DNA of 64,000 nucleotides from Planctomycetia bacterium (GTDB lineage: Bacteria; Planctomycetota; Phycisphaerae; UBA1845; Fen-1342), in NCBI GenBank assembly GCA_015709575.1, contig CP054190.1, forward strand, positions 1,364,001-1,428,000. The letters are read 5' to 3'. A model generated the notes under the pieces. That model was given only the letters and a program-made list of their open reading frames with translations, searched no databases and was not told the DNA's origin. Shown in pieces: positions 8,009 to 18,318 of this stretch; within the stretch, counting starts at the first letter, position 1; each line of letters begins with the position of its first letter. A program made the translations under genes and the position numbers.

Positions 8009-9541
8009 ATGGACCCGCGCGCACCTTCCGAATCGCCCGCGGCGCAGCCGGCATCGCTGCGCGACCTGCCTTCCGTCGACGCGATGCTGCGACACCCGAG
8101 CATCGCGCCGCTGCTGGACGATCAGCCGCGCGGAGAGGTGACGGCGGCGGTGCGGGAAACGCTCGACGCCGCGCGCGCCGCATTGCGAGAAGGGGGCGAC
8201 CACAACGTCGCGATTCCATGGCTGGCGATCGAGGTGCGAGCGCGGCTTCGCAGGCGCTCGCTCCCGAACCTGCGGCGCGTCATTAATGCGACAGGGGTCA
8301 TTCTGCACACCGGGCTGGGGCGTGCGCCGCTTGCGGATGAAGCGCTGCTGGCGATCGAGGAATCTGCCGCGGGATATTGCAATCTTGAACTGGACCTGGA
8401 GACCGGCGAGCGCGGCGACCGGCACGCTCATGTTCGCGAGCTGTTGTGCGAGCTGACCGGCGCAACCGACGCGATGGTGGTAAACAACAACGCCGCGGCG
8501 ACGATGCTGACGTTGGCGGCGCTCACCAGCAGCCGTGACGTGTTGATCTCGCGCGGGCAGCTGGTCGAGATCGGCGGCAGTTACCGGATGCCCGAGATCA
8601 TGGCGGCGGCGGGTTGCCGGATGGTGGAGGTGGGCACAACCAACCGCACGCACCTGCGCGACTACACGGCCGCGTTGTCACCGCAGACGGCGGCGCTGCT
8701 GCACGTACACACCAGCAACTACCGGATTCGCGGGTTTACCAGCAGCGTGAGCGTGGCCGAGCTGGCCGGGTTGGCGCGGAAGCGCCGCGGCGACGGTGAT
8801 ACCCTGTGGGTGATCGACGACCTGGGCAGCGGGCTGCTGCTCGACGAAGCGCCGCGGGCGGAGCCGTACGATTCGACCGGGGCGGCTCCTGCGCCCGCAG
8901 ACACCCTCGACGGAGTCAGCGACGCGGATGCGCTCATGGCAGAGGGGTGGGATGAACCGGGCGTGCGCGAAAGCGTGCGGTCCGGTGCGGATGTGACGCT
9001 CTTTTCCGGGGACAAGCTGCTGGGCGGTCCGCAAGCGGGAGTCATCCTCGCGAATCCGGCGCTGATCGAGCGCATTCGAGCACATCCGCTTGCACGTGCG
9101 GTTCGGCCGGACAAACTGACGCTGGCGGCGCTGGAGGCGACATTGCGGCTCTACCGCGATCCAGCGCGGGCGGTGCAGCGTATTCCCGTGTTGCGGATGC
9201 TCGCGACACGGGCCGAGGTGCTGCGTGAGATGGCCGAGCGCCTGGCAGCGCAGCTGTGTGAAGTGCTGCCGGGATGGCCGTGTGCGGCGGCGGCGGGGCA
9301 CTCATCGATCGGGGGCGGAGCACTGCCGACGGCCAAGCTTCCGACGTGGCTGGTGCGCGTAAGCGTACCGGACGGGCGCGCGTCGGCGCTGGCGGCTGTG
9401 CTCCGTCGCGGCGAGTTGCCGCTGATTGTGCGCCTTCACGGGGAGGCGTTGCTGCTGGACTGCCGCACCATCTCCGAGGCGGACGTCGAGCTGATTCCCA
9501 CCGCACTGGTGGAAGCGGCCCGCGAACTGCTCGAGGATTGA
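8009..9541 (+). CDS. selA: L-seryl-tRNA(Sec) selenium transferase
   Basis: 510 residues. Typical SelA stretches are LPNLRRVINATGVILHTGLG, the NNNAAATMLTLAAL loop, SRGQLVEIGGSYRMPEIM, VGTTNRTHLRDY, HVHTSNYRIRGFT and FSGDKLLGGPQAG, where K336 carries pyridoxal phosphate. The enzyme converts Ser-tRNA(Sec) to Sec-tRNA(Sec) with selenophosphate, so the organism should make selenoproteins. A segment after the IDDLGSG motif (about 290-320, Asp/Ala/Pro-rich) looks like a family-variable insert. selB, selC and selD are not in the window. The last 106 bp of the gene overlap, tail to tail, with the RND transporter gene on the other strand. Confidence 0.94.
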   Translation: MDPRAPSESPAAQPASLRDLPSVDAMLRHPSIAPLLDDQPRGEVTAAVRETLDAARAALREGGDHNVAIPWLAIEVRARLRRRSLPNLRRVINATGVILHTGLGRAPLADEALLAIEESAAGYCNLELDLETGERGDRHAHVRELLCELTGATDAMVVNNNAAATMLTLAALTSSRDVLISRGQLVEIGGSYRMPEIMAAAGCRMVEVGTTNRTHLRDYTAALSPQTAALLHVHTSNYRIRGFTSSVSVAELAGLARKRRGDGDTLWVIDDLGSGLLLDEAPRAEPYDSTGAAPAPADTLDGVSDADALMAEGWDEPGVRESVRSGADVTLFSGDKLLGGPQAGVILANPALIERIRAHPLARAVRPDKLTLAALEATLRLYRDPARAVQRIPVLRMLATRAEVLREMAERLAAQLCEVLPGWPCAAAAGHSSIGGGALPTAKLPTWLVRVSVPDGRASALAAVLRRGELPLIVRLHGEALLLDCRTISEADVELIPTALVEAARELLED

Positions 9542-12500
9542 ACGGCCGGCACGGGGACGGGCATGGCGATCGGCGACCCTGCCGGTGTTTCGGACGCGCC
9601 CTCCCGCAGCTCCATCACCACTCTCATCACGAGCGGCACCAGGATCAGCGTGCCGATGGCCGAGATCAGCATTCCGCCGATCATCACCGCCGCGAGGCCG
9701 CGATACAGTTCGCTGCCCGCGCCGGGCATCAGGGCGAGCGGCAACTGGCCGAAGATGGTGGTCATGCTGGTCATCAGCACGGGGCGGGCGCGCGTGGCGA
9801 CCGCCAGCCGGACGCTGTCGGCGATGGAGAGCTCGCGGTCGCGCCGGTTCTGGAGCGATTGATCCACGAGCAGGATGGCGTTGTTGACGACCGTTCCGAC
9901 CAGGATCACGAAGCCGAGAAAGGTCAGGACGTCGAGTTGCTGGACTGGCTGGTCGCGAGTCAGCATCGTTCCGACGTGACAGACGTAAAGCCCTGCAAAG
10001 CCGCCGAACAGGGCCAGCGGAACGCTGAACATGATGACGAACGGGTACACCCAGCTTTCATAGAGCGCGACCATCAGCAGGTAGACGATCAGAATGCTGA
10101 GCAGGAAGCGTCCGCCGGCGAGATTCACGACGCTCTCGATCGAGTAGCCCTTCCACTCGCCGAGCATGGCATTGCGAGCCTCCGTGAGTTTGTCGGCGTT
10201 GCCGGCCATCGACACCAGCACGCCCGGGGCGATGACGCCGCTGTTGCGCAGTGGGGCGATGATCTCGTTCTTGACCTGCTCGATGACGGATTCGAGCGCC
10301 TGCGCTTCGGAAGGCCGCACGGTCAGCGTGACGGCGCGCTGCCGCTCGATGTGGTTGATCTTCTCGGGGCTGGTGGTATCCACGATCCGCACAGCGGCGC
10401 CGAGCGGCGCGATTTCACCGCTGGGGGCAAAAATCGGCACCTGCGCGATCTGCCCGGTAGGGCGATTGCGTTGGTCCCCCGTGTAGATCGAGATGTCAAT
10501 CGTGTCGCCGCCGCCCTTGCGATAATCGCCGACATATGAGCCGTCCACGCAGGTCTCAACGATGAAGCCGACGTCCTCGGCCGTCAGACCCAGGTCGGCG
10601 CAGCGCTCGCGATCGGGCACGATCCGCGCTTCGGGGCGACCGAGCGCGAAATTCGTCGGTGAGCTTTGCGGGAATCCGATTTTCTGCATCACGGCCATCT
10701 GGATCGCCAGCGCCGCGGCGTTCACTTCCTCGAGGTTGTCGCCACGTATCTGGATTTCGGCATTGTTGCCGCCGCCGAAGGAGAACAGCTCGGTCTGGAA
10801 GAAAACCGGGAAGGTTCCGGGAATCTGCTGCCCGGCCTCGGTAAGAAGGCGCACCAGCGGGCGCACCCGCGCGGCGTCGCGCGAGGAGCAGCCCATGAAG
10901 CAGCCGCCGTCGAAAGAGACGAAGAAGAAGTTGTCGATCAGCGGAGGCGGCGTCAGCCATTCGCGCTGCGCCCGCGCGCGTTGCAGCGGGCCGGCCGCGT
11001 TGGCGATCTCCGGAATCGCCCTGCCCGCGATCCGCGGCTCGATGCGCCGCACCCAGTCCTCGTTCAGCCGCCGGTGCTCGTCGCTGCCGGCCTCGACCCG
11101 CCAATAGGGACCGACATAGGCTTCGATCACCTGCGCCATTCGCTTGTATTCTTCCATGCTGTAGCCCGGCGGCGTGATCAGGAAGCCGAACACCAGGTTT
11201 CGATTGCCGGAAGGCAGGTACGTCGCTGGCGGGATCAGAAGGCGCATGCCGCCGAGCGACACCACGACCATCAGCAAAATGACGCCCAGGCGCAGGCCGA
11301 CGTTCGCGCTCAACAGCGCATGCAACTGAGCGAACCAGCGCCCGACCGCGGTCGGCGCGTCGCCGGCGTCGATTGCGGCGCGCGCCGCGTCGGTGGAGGA
11401 AAGCGGTGCGTTCTCCGTCGATCGTCGCCCCAGCGACAGCACCTTGCGCGCCAGCGGCGGCAGCACTGTCATGGATACGATCAGCGACAGGCTCACGGCA
11501 GCGGCGGTGGCGATGCTGATGTCGCGGAACAGTTGCCCGGCTTCCTCCTGGATGAAGATGACAGGGATGAACACGGCCAGCGTCGTAAGCGTGCCGGCCA
11601 GCACGGCTCCCCAGACTTCGCCCGCTCCGTCCAGGCAGGCCTGCATCAGCGGCTTGCCCATCTGCCGATGGCGGTAGATGTTCTCCAGTACGACGATTGA
11701 GTTGTCGACCACCATGCCGATCGCGAACGCGATCCCCGCCAGCGAGATGACGTTCAGCGTTCGCCCCATCGCGACGATCACGACGAACGTGCCGACGACC
11801 GAAATAGGGATCGACAGCGCGACGGCTGAAGCGGCTCGCCAGCTGCGCAGAAACATGAGCAGGACGCCGATGGTCAGAAAACCGCCGAACACTGCATTTC
11901 CGCGGACCATGCTGATGGCCTGCGTGATGTAGATGGTCTCGTCGTAGACCTGCGTCAGTTCAAGCCGCATGTTGCGTGCTTCGAGCACGTCGCGATTGAC
12001 GTTCTCCACGGCGGCCTTCACGCCGTTCATCACCTGGATGACGTTCCGTCCCGTCTCGCGCCGCACGGGAAAAGCCAGCACGGTCTGGCCCTTGGAGCGC
12101 ACCAGCGATGTAGCGCGCTTGAAGCCCTCGCGCACCTCGGCCACATCGCGAATGTAGACCGGGCCGCCGGGGGTGAAGGCAATGACCGTGTTGCGCATCT
12201 CGTCGAGCGACTGAAACTGCCCAACCGTGCGCACCGCGAAGTCACGCTTCCCCTGCGTGCGTGCGCCGGCCGAGACATTCGCATTCTGCCGGCGCAGGGC
12301 GTCGGCCACCTGCCGATGTGAAAGACCGCGCGCCGCCAGCAGCCCGGCGTCCACGACGATCTGCACCTCGCGCTCCCAGCCTCCGTAGACGTCCACTGAC
12401 GCGACGCCCTCGACGCGATCGAGGTAGGGCTTGATGAAATCCTCGGCGAAGTCGCGCAGCGCCGGCGTGGCCTCGCCGTCTCCGTTCCGGTCGTACAGAA

Positions 12501-12975
12501 TGATCCAGGCGATCGGGTTGTCGATGCTGGCGTCGGCCGCGACGACCGTCGGCTCTTTCACTTCCAGGGGATACCCCGAAACCTGACGCAGCCGGTCGGT
12601 GGTCTCGCGCAGCGCCTCGGCGCGATCGGCGCCGGTGTAAAACTCCAGCGTGACCTTGGCCTGCCCCTCGAGCGACTCGCTGGTCAGCTTCTTGAGCCCC
12701 TTGACGCTCTGCAGGAACTCCTCCTGGCGCTCCACGATTTCCTGCTCAACCTCCTGCGGGTTCGCCCCAGGCCATGCGGTCGTGACGGTGATGATGGGCG
12801 TATCGACGTTCGGCGTGAGCTGCACCGGAATCATGAACACGGCGAGCAACCCGAACAGCACGGTCAACAGCACCCCGACGGATACGCCGACGGGGCGGCG
12901 CAGGCAAAGCTGGATGAGGTTACCGGTCACGGGGTCTTTCGTTGGGAGGTTGCCTGGCATTGGCGCGGCTGACAT
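9436..12975 (-). CDS. RND efflux transporter, HAE1/AcrB-like inner-membrane pump
   Basis: 1179 residues. It begins with a short tail, then RRPVGVSVGVLLTVLFGLLAVFMIPV (first membrane helix), then the large periplasmic porter loop starting VQLTPNVDTPIITVTTAWPGANPQEVE. A second half repeats the pattern after about residue 560. The proton-relay helix is AFAIGMVVDNSIVVLENIYRHR, with the adjacent D-N pair in this subgroup. Twelve membrane helices are expected. It should form a trimer exporting hydrophobic compounds by proton antiport with the adaptor encoded immediately upstream (15-nt gap). No TolC-type gene is nearby. The last about 35 residues are a Ser/Ala-rich tail read entirely from the antisense strand of selA; an earlier natural end is not seen. 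Confidence 0.93.
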   Translation of the reverse strand: MSAAPMPGNLPTKDPVTGNLIQLCLRRPVGVSVGVLLTVLFGLLAVFMIPVQLTPNVDTPIITVTTAWPGANPQEVEQEIVERQEEFLQSVKGLKKLTSESLEGQAKVTLEFYTGADRAEALRETTDRLRQVSGYPLEVKEPTVVAADASIDNPIAWIILYDRNGDGEATPALRDFAEDFIKPYLDRVEGVASVDVYGGWEREVQIVVDAGLLAARGLSHRQVADALRRQNANVSAGARTQGKRDFAVRTVGQFQSLDEMRNTVIAFTPGGPVYIRDVAEVREGFKRATSLVRSKGQTVLAFPVRRETGRNVIQVMNGVKAAVENVNRDVLEARNMRLELTQVYDETIYITQAISMVRGNAVFGGFLTIGVLLMFLRSWRAASAVALSIPISVVGTFVVIVAMGRTLNVISLAGIAFAIGMVVDNSIVVLENIYRHRQMGKPLMQACLDGAGEVWGAVLAGTLTTLAVFIPVIFIQEEAGQLFRDISIATAAAVSLSLIVSMTVLPPLARKVLSLGRRSTENAPLSSTDAARAAIDAGDAPTAVGRWFAQLHALLSANVGLRLGVILLMVVVSLGGMRLLIPPATYLPSGNRNLVFGFLITPPGYSMEEYKRMAQVIEAYVGPYWRVEAGSDEHRRLNEDWVRRIEPRIAGRAIPEIANAAGPLQRARAQREWLTPPPLIDNFFFVSFDGGCFMGCSSRDAARVRPLVRLLTEAGQQIPGTFPVFFQTELFSFGGGNNAEIQIRGDNLEEVNAAALAIQMAVMQKIGFPQSSPTNFALGRPEARIVPDRERCADLGLTAEDVGFIVETCVDGSYVGDYRKGGGDTIDISIYTGDQRNRPTGQIAQVPIFAPSGEIAPLGAAVRIVDTTSPEKINHIERQRAVTLTVRPSEAQALESVIEQVKNEIIAPLRNSGVIAPGVLVSMAGNADKLTEARNAMLGEWKGYSIESVVNLAGGRFLLSILIVYLLMVALYESWVYPFVIMFSVPLALFGGFAGLYVCHVGTMLTRDQPVQQLDVLTFLGFVILVGTVVNNAILLVDQSLQNRRDRELSIADSVRLAVATRARPVLMTSMTTIFGQLPLALMPGAGSELYRGLAAVMIGGMLISAIGTLILVPLVMRVVMELREGASETPAGSPIAMPVPVPAVQSSSSSRAASTSAVGISSTSASEMVRQSSSNASP

Positions 12976-12990
12976 CCGTTTGATGAAACG

Positions 12991-14322
12991 CTACGGTCGA
13001 GCCCCGGCAGCGCCGGCGCTCGCACGGGCCGGTGCGGATGTCGGCGTGCCGGTGTTCGGCTTTGGGGAATATTGAAGCGGGGTCGGCACGACCGGTGTCG
13101 GGCCGTGCAGGCGCTCGTTCGCGCGACACACGACCGGCTCGCCGGCGGCGAGACCGTCGCCGCGCACCTCGATCTCATCGCCGATTTCGATCCCGGTCTC
13201 GATCGGCACCGGAAACGCCATCTCCCCGGCCTCGCCACGGCGCACCACGTAGATTGTCTTGGATGTGCCGGAGGCGACAATCGCATCCTTGAGAACCATC
13301 AGGCGCGGTCCCGACGGCCCGGCGGGCACATTCGCCCAGACTGTCATCCCGGGCAGGATGTCCCGCTGGGGGTTCGGCAGGTCCATCTCGATCGGAAAGG
13401 TGCGCGCCGCCAGCGATGCACGCGGAATGACGCGGGCGATGCTGCCGCTCTCAGATCGCCCCAGGGCGTCGATCCACGCTGACGCGGGCGTGCCCGGCGT
13501 GCAAAAGCGCACCGCGTCCTGCGGCACGTCCACGCGCACCCGCACGGTTTCGAGGCAGATGAATTCAGCGGCGACGGCGCCCTCCGCCAGCCACTCGCCG
13601 ATCTGCGTGCGGCGAGCGACGACAACGCCATCAAATGGCGCGGGAATCACCGTTCGATCCCGGGCGCGCGTCAGGCGCGCGACCTCGGCTCGCGCACCCG
13701 CCACGTCGGCACGCGCGGCGGCTCGCTCCTCCGCGCGGGCGCCGTTCCGGGCTTCCAACAACTGTGCTTCGACTTGGTTCAATCGCGCCTGCGCGGCCTC
13801 ATGGTCACGCTCCGCGTCGTTCAGTTCCTTGGAGTTTGCCCGGCGTTCCGTGTCGAGATCACGCATCCGCTCGCGCTCGAACTCGGCCCGCCGCAACTGT
13901 GCCTGCGCCTCGGCGAGCGTCGCCTCCCAGCGACTGATGACTTCCGGGCGCACGCCGGATTCCAGCTCCTGCAGGCGGGCCTCGTAGCGCGCGAGGCGAG
14001 CGCGGGCCTCGTCGAGACGATGCTGTGCCGGCTCGGGGTCGATCGTCACCAGCGGATCTGCGGCCCGGACGAAGGTGCCTTCATCGGCGTTGATGCGAAG
14101 TACCACGCCGGAAACCTCCGCCGCGACCATCGCGGTCGCGCTGGGAGTGATCGAGCCGACCAGGCGGATCGTCGCCGGCAGGTCACGCTCGACGATCGGT
14201 GCGACCTGCACCGGCATCGCGCGCGGCTGTGCGATCGAGGCCGTCCCCATGATTGCGGCCAGTGCTGCCAAAGTGGCGATCATGAAACCAGGATGGCGAC
14301 GAGCGGATCGGCATGCGGACAC
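12991..14322 (-). CDS. RND efflux periplasmic adaptor (membrane fusion protein)
   Basis: 443 residues from a GTG at 14322, preceded by GGGAG at good spacing. An internal ATG at 14283 would shorten it by 13 residues. The N-terminus has Arg/His residues and a hydrophobic segment (IATLAALAAIMGTASIA), a signal peptide or signal anchor. Next come a lipoyl-like half domain (VSGVVLRINADEGTFVRAADPL), a long coiled-coil hairpin (about 95-215, rich in Glu, Arg and Ala heptads), the second lipoyl half (IPAPFDGVVVARRTQIGEWL), a beta-barrel and a membrane-proximal domain. It links the RND pump to an outer-membrane channel. It is first in a two-gene leftward operon with the pump. Confidence 0.9.
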   Translation of the reverse strand: MSACRSARRHPGFMIATLAALAAIMGTASIAQPRAMPVQVAPIVERDLPATIRLVGSITPSATAMVAAEVSGVVLRINADEGTFVRAADPLVTIDPEPAQHRLDEARARLARYEARLQELESGVRPEVISRWEATLAEAQAQLRRAEFERERMRDLDTERRANSKELNDAERDHEAAQARLNQVEAQLLEARNGARAEERAAARADVAGARAEVARLTRARDRTVIPAPFDGVVVARRTQIGEWLAEGAVAAEFICLETVRVRVDVPQDAVRFCTPGTPASAWIDALGRSESGSIARVIPRASLAARTFPIEMDLPNPQRDILPGMTVWANVPAGPSGPRLMVLKDAIVASGTSKTIYVVRRGEAGEMAFPVPIETGIEIGDEIEVRGDGLAAGEPVVCRANERLHGPTPVVPTPLQYSPKPNTGTPTSAPARASAGAAGARP

Positions 14323-14901
14323 GGCATCTCCCGGCTGGCAGGTCGAGCGCCCGTCGCGGGCGCGTTTCGGATCGTAGCGCGGACACCGCCCGACGTCGCG
14401 GGGGAAATCTCCGGCGGCCCCCGAGTTCGCACGCTGTTAGTATACCGCCGCTCGTCAAATTGGGCCAGTCGCGAGAATTTTTGCGAACGCAGCATGTTTT
14501 TGTTCGTTTGCACAATTGGGCTTGCATTTCATCGGATCGGCCGCTACGCTCTTGCGATTCGGTGACTTACGCTGCGCGCCGGCAACGTCGCGCTGCGCCT
14601 TGTTCGCTCATAACCGCTTGTCGGTAATGAAGTTTCGCGATTCTGTCGCCGATGATGGCAAAGACGAAAACGACCCCCTCGGCCGGCGCGAACGGCCGAG
14701 CTTCGATTCCGCCCGACCAGGGGGGCTTCGAGGTGCGCCGCCTGCCCCGCGCAGGTGTTCGCCGGTCGTCTTTCCCATAACTGGTTGCGGCTGATCCGGC
14801 TCCTGCCGCGCGTGTGGCGCGGCGGGTGAAGCGTGTCCGGAAGCCGGTGGCATTCAGCGCGGCCGGGTGATCCTGCCGCAAGCCCGAGCAAAGATCCGCC
14901 T
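14323..14901. other. Intergenic region, no gene seen
   Basis: A 579-bp gap between the divergent adaptor gene and fusA. Its middle (about 14435-14560) is AT-richer than the surroundings, with a TAGTAT-like element at 14436 and T-rich stretches, so it probably carries the promoters of both transcription units. I find no tRNA, no good reading frame and no strong terminator. Confidence 0.5.
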
Positions 14902-16986
14902 ATGAACCCGCTATCCAAGATTCGCAACATCGGCATTTCGGCGCACATAGACTCCGGCAAGACGACGCTGAGCGAGCGTGTGCTGTTCTATTCCGGCCGG
15001 ATTCACAAGATCGGCGAGGTGAAGGGCGGCGGCGACGGCGCCACCATGGACCACATGGAGCTGGAGAAGGAGCGCGGCATCACCATCACGTCGGCGGCGA
15101 CGACGGTGGAGTGGCTGGATCACCAGATCAACTTGATCGATACACCGGGGCACGTGGACTTCACGATCGAGGTGGAGCGTTCGCTGCGCGTGCTCGACGG
15201 CGCGGTGCTGGTGCTGTGCGGCGTCGGCGGGGTGCAGAGCCAGTCGCTGACGGTCGATCGGCAGATGAAGCGCTACAACGTTCCACGCCTGGCGTTCATC
15301 AACAAGCTGGACCGCGTCGGCGCGGACCCGGTTCGCGTGGTGGGGGAGTTGGAATCCAAGCTCGGGCTGACACCGGTTCCGCTCCAGATACCCATCGGAG
15401 TGGAGGCCGACCACAACGGTGTCATTGACCTGATCACGATGGAGGCTGTGTACTTTGACGGGGTCAAGGGCGAAACGCTCCGCCGCGCGGAGATACCGGC
15501 CGAGCTGCGCGAGCAGGCGGCCCGCTCCCGGCACGGGCTGCTCGACACGCTTTCGCTCTACGACGACGAGCTGATGGAGGCGATGCTCGAGGGCAAGGAG
15601 CCTTCCGCCGAGCAGCTTCACACGGTGATCCGCCGGCTCACAATCGCCCGCGAGATCGTGCCGGTGCTGATGGGATCGGCCTTCAAGAACCGCGGCGTGC
15701 AGTTGCTGCTCGATGCGGTGGTGCGCTACCTTCCCAGCCCGCTCGACCGCATGTACTACGCCCGCGATAACGACAACGAGGGCGCGGAAGTCACCATTAC
15801 CGCGGACCCCGCCGCGCCGCTGGTGTGCATGGCGTTCAAGCTGGTGGATGAATCGTTCGGCCAGCTTACGTACACCCGTATATACCAGGGCACTCTTCGC
15901 AAAGCCTCCACGATCGTCAATACGCGCACGCGCAAAACGGCGCGCGTCAGCCGCATCGTGCGGATGCACGCCAACGATCGCCAGGAGGTTACCGAGGCGG
16001 GGCCGGGCGACATCGTCGCGATGATCGGAATCGATTGTGCCAGTGGTGACACCTTCTGCGACGAGAAGCTGAATTACTCGCTCGAGAGCATCTTTGCTCC
16101 CGAGCCGGTGATCTCGCTGGCGGTGAAGCCGGCCAAGGTGGCCGACCGCGACAAGCTCAGCAAGGCGCTGACGCGCTTCATGCGCGAAGATCCCACATTC
16201 CACGTCCGCAGCGACCAGGAGACCAGCGAGACGATCATCTCGGGCCTGGGCGAGCTGCATCTCGACATCTACATTGAGCGCATCCGGCGCGAGTACAACG
16301 TGCAGGTCGAGACCGGCGCACCGAAGGTCAATTACCGCGAGGCGCCGACCCGCGCGGCCGAGTTCAACTACAAGCACAAGAAGCAGACCGGTGGCAGCGG
16401 CCAGTTCGGACACGTCGTCGGGCGCGTCGAGCCGCTGCCCGCGGACGCCGGCCAGGATTATGTGTTCGAGAACAAGGTCTTCGGCGGGCACATTCCGAGC
16501 GAGTTCATCCCCTCCTGCGAAAAGGGATTTGCCGCGGCGCGGCTGGTTGGCCCGCTGGCCGGATACGAGGTGGTTCGACTGAAGATCATCCTCGAGGACG
16601 GCTCATCGCACGCGGTGGACTCCAGCGATATTGCGTTCCAGCTCGCCGCCCGCGACGCCTTCAAGGAGGCGTATCCCAAGACGTCACCGGCGATTCTCGA
16701 GCCGATCATGAAGATCGAGGCCGAGGCACCCAGCGACCTGCAAGGCCCCGTCGTCGGCGACATTTCCAGTCGCCGCGGGATCATCACCGGTACGGACGCG
16801 CGCGGCGCGACGACGGTCATCATGGCGGAGGTGCCGCTGGCCAACATGTTCGGGTACGCGACCGACCTGCGCTCCATGACGCAGGGACGCGGCACGTTCT
16901 CGATGGAGTTCCACTGCTACCGCCAGGCTCCGCGCGACGTGCAGGACGAGGTGATTGCCAAGGCGAAGGCCGCCAAGGCCCGCTGA
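14902..16986 (+). CDS. fusA: Elongation factor G, mitochondrial EF-G1-like type
   Basis: 694 residues from the ATG at 14902. Domain I carries the G1 loop AHIDSGKTT (14-22), [11 protein letters not shown] (switch I), DTPGHVDFT (G3) and NKLDRVGA (G4). Domains II to V follow, with the conserved [19 protein letters not shown] region in domain V. It drives ribosome translocation. Several positions ([57 protein letters not shown]) look like mitochondrial EF-G1 and the spdEFG1 branch of spirochaetes and planctomycetes, rather than E. coli EF-G, which has AHIDAGKTT. The usual rpsL-rpsG-fusA-tuf neighbourhood is absent. Here fusA is followed by a MoxR gene. Confidence 0.95.
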   Translation: MNPLSKIRNIGISAHIDSGKTTLSERVLFYSGRIHKIGEVKGGGDGATMDHMELEKERGITITSAATTVEWLDHQINLIDTPGHVDFTIEVERSLRVLDGAVLVLCGVGGVQSQSLTVDRQMKRYNVPRLAFINKLDRVGADPVRVVGELESKLGLTPVPLQIPIGVEADHNGVIDLITMEAVYFDGVKGETLRRAEIPAELREQAARSRHGLLDTLSLYDDELMEAMLEGKEPSAEQLHTVIRRLTIAREIVPVLMGSAFKNRGVQLLLDAVVRYLPSPLDRMYYARDNDNEGAEVTITADPAAPLVCMAFKLVDESFGQLTYTRIYQGTLRKASTIVNTRTRKTARVSRIVRMHANDRQEVTEAGPGDIVAMIGIDCASGDTFCDEKLNYSLESIFAPEPVISLAVKPAKVADRDKLSKALTRFMREDPTFHVRSDQETSETIISGLGELHLDIYIERIRREYNVQVETGAPKVNYREAPTRAAEFNYKHKKQTGGSGQFGHVVGRVEPLPADAGQDYVFENKVFGGHIPSEFIPSCEKGFAAARLVGPLAGYEVVRLKIILEDGSSHAVDSSDIAFQLAARDAFKEAYPKTSPAILEPIMKIEAEAPSDLQGPVVGDISSRRGIITGTDARGATTVIMAEVPLANMFGYATDLRSMTQGRGTFSMEFHCYRQAPRDVQDEVIAKAKAAKAR

Positions 16987-17224
16987 CGCGCCGGTGGCGC
17001 GCTGGATCGTCGCGCAAGCCGCGGTCCGTTGGCGGCGCTCTTTCGTCAGTCATCGAGGCGGTGTGCCGCGATCAACCCGCGGCGCGCCGCTTCGCTCTTT
17101 TTTCCGACGGGCCTCGGCGGCATTCGACGTCTGCGCCACCGCCCGTCGGGCGCTTGCCCGTCCCGGCCGCCCGCGGTTAGCGTGACGATGGCGGGACGTG
17201 GAAATAATGATGGTGGAGGTCCGG

Positions 17225-18226
17225 ATGGCGGTCAGTCAGGCGGATGTGGAGCAGGTCGGAGCGCAGGTACGGCGTCATCATGACGCCTTTGAGCGACTGC
17301 TCACCGAGGTGCGGCGCGTCATCGTCGGCCAGGACAACCTGCTGCGCAAGCTGGTGGTCGGGCTACTGTGCAACGGGCACATCCTTCTGGAGGGCGTGCC
17401 GGGACTGGCCAAGACCACCGCCGTCGCGACGCTGGCCCGCGCCATCCGCACGAAGTTCCAACGGCTCCAGTTCACCCCCGACCTTCTGCCGGCCGACATT
17501 GTCGGCACGCTGGTCTTTCAGCCGCGCGACGGCGCGTTCAGCGTCAAGAAGGGCCCGATCTTCTCGAACCTGATCCTGGCGGACGAGATCAACCGCGCAC
17601 CGGCCAAGGTGCAGAGTGCGCTGCTGGAGGCGATGCAGGAGCGCCAGGTCACGATCGGCGAGCAGACCTTTCCGCTCGACGAGCCGTTTCTCGTGCTCGC
17701 CACGCAGAACCCGATCGAACAGGAAGGCACCTACCCGCTGCCCGAAGCGCAGGTAGATCGCTTCATGTTGAAGCTGGTGGTGGATTACCCCTCGCGGGCG
17801 GAGGAGCGCGCCATCCTCGATCGAATGGCCCACAGCCGGCCACAGCAGTCGATCTCGCCGGTGCTCGAGCCCGCGGACGTGCTCAGCGCCCGCGCGCTAC
17901 TGGACGACATTTACATCGACGACAAGGTGCGCGACTACATCGTCACGCTGGTGCATGCGACGCGCCGCCCCGCGGAGCACGGGCTGCGCGAGATCGCGAC
18001 GTGGATTCAGTACGGCGCCTCACCGCGGGCGACGATCTTCCTGGCGCTGGGAGCGCGGGCGATGGCGTTTCTGGCGGGCCGCGGCTACGTCACGCCGCAG
18101 GACGTGAAGGACATCGCGCCGGACGTGCTGCGGCATCGCGTGTTGGTCAGCTACGAGGCTGAGGCCGAGGATCGGACCAGCGATGATGCGGTCCGCTTCG
18201 TGCTGGACCACACGCCGGTTCCCTGA
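17225..18226 (+). CDS. MoxR-family AAA+ ATPase
   Basis: 333 residues. The ATG at 17225 is chosen because GGAGG sits 6 nt upstream; several in-frame ATGs lie just before it. Walker A is GVPGLAKT (57-64) and Walker B is LILADEINRAPAK. QTFPLDEPFLVLATQNPIEQEGTYPLPEAQVDRF is the sensor-I/arginine-finger block of the MoxR/RavA group. A C-terminal helical lid follows. MoxR ATPases act as chaperones in assembling or activating partners, which often carry von Willebrand factor A domains. No such partner is encoded downstream here: the next gene is convergent. Its client is therefore unknown. Confidence 0.92.
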   Translation: MAVSQADVEQVGAQVRRHHDAFERLLTEVRRVIVGQDNLLRKLVVGLLCNGHILLEGVPGLAKTTAVATLARAIRTKFQRLQFTPDLLPADIVGTLVFQPRDGAFSVKKGPIFSNLILADEINRAPAKVQSALLEAMQERQVTIGEQTFPLDEPFLVLATQNPIEQEGTYPLPEAQVDRFMLKLVVDYPSRAEERAILDRMAHSRPQQSISPVLEPADVLSARALLDDIYIDDKVRDYIVTLVHATRRPAEHGLREIATWIQYGASPRATIFLALGARAMAFLAGRGYVTPQDVKDIAPDVLRHRVLVSYEAEAEDRTSDDAVRFVLDHTPVP

Positions 18227-18318
18227 TCGCCGTTTCCATCTTCGCGGCGTTCGCCAGCGCTTCCGGTGTGGGCGGAACTCGCGGTCCGAAACGCGGCTTC
18301 GAGGCTTACCCGTCCGAC

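Noticed and set aside
8009..9541. Selenoprotein genes near selA.
   Set aside because: No in-frame TGA with conserved flanks was noticed in neighbouring genes.
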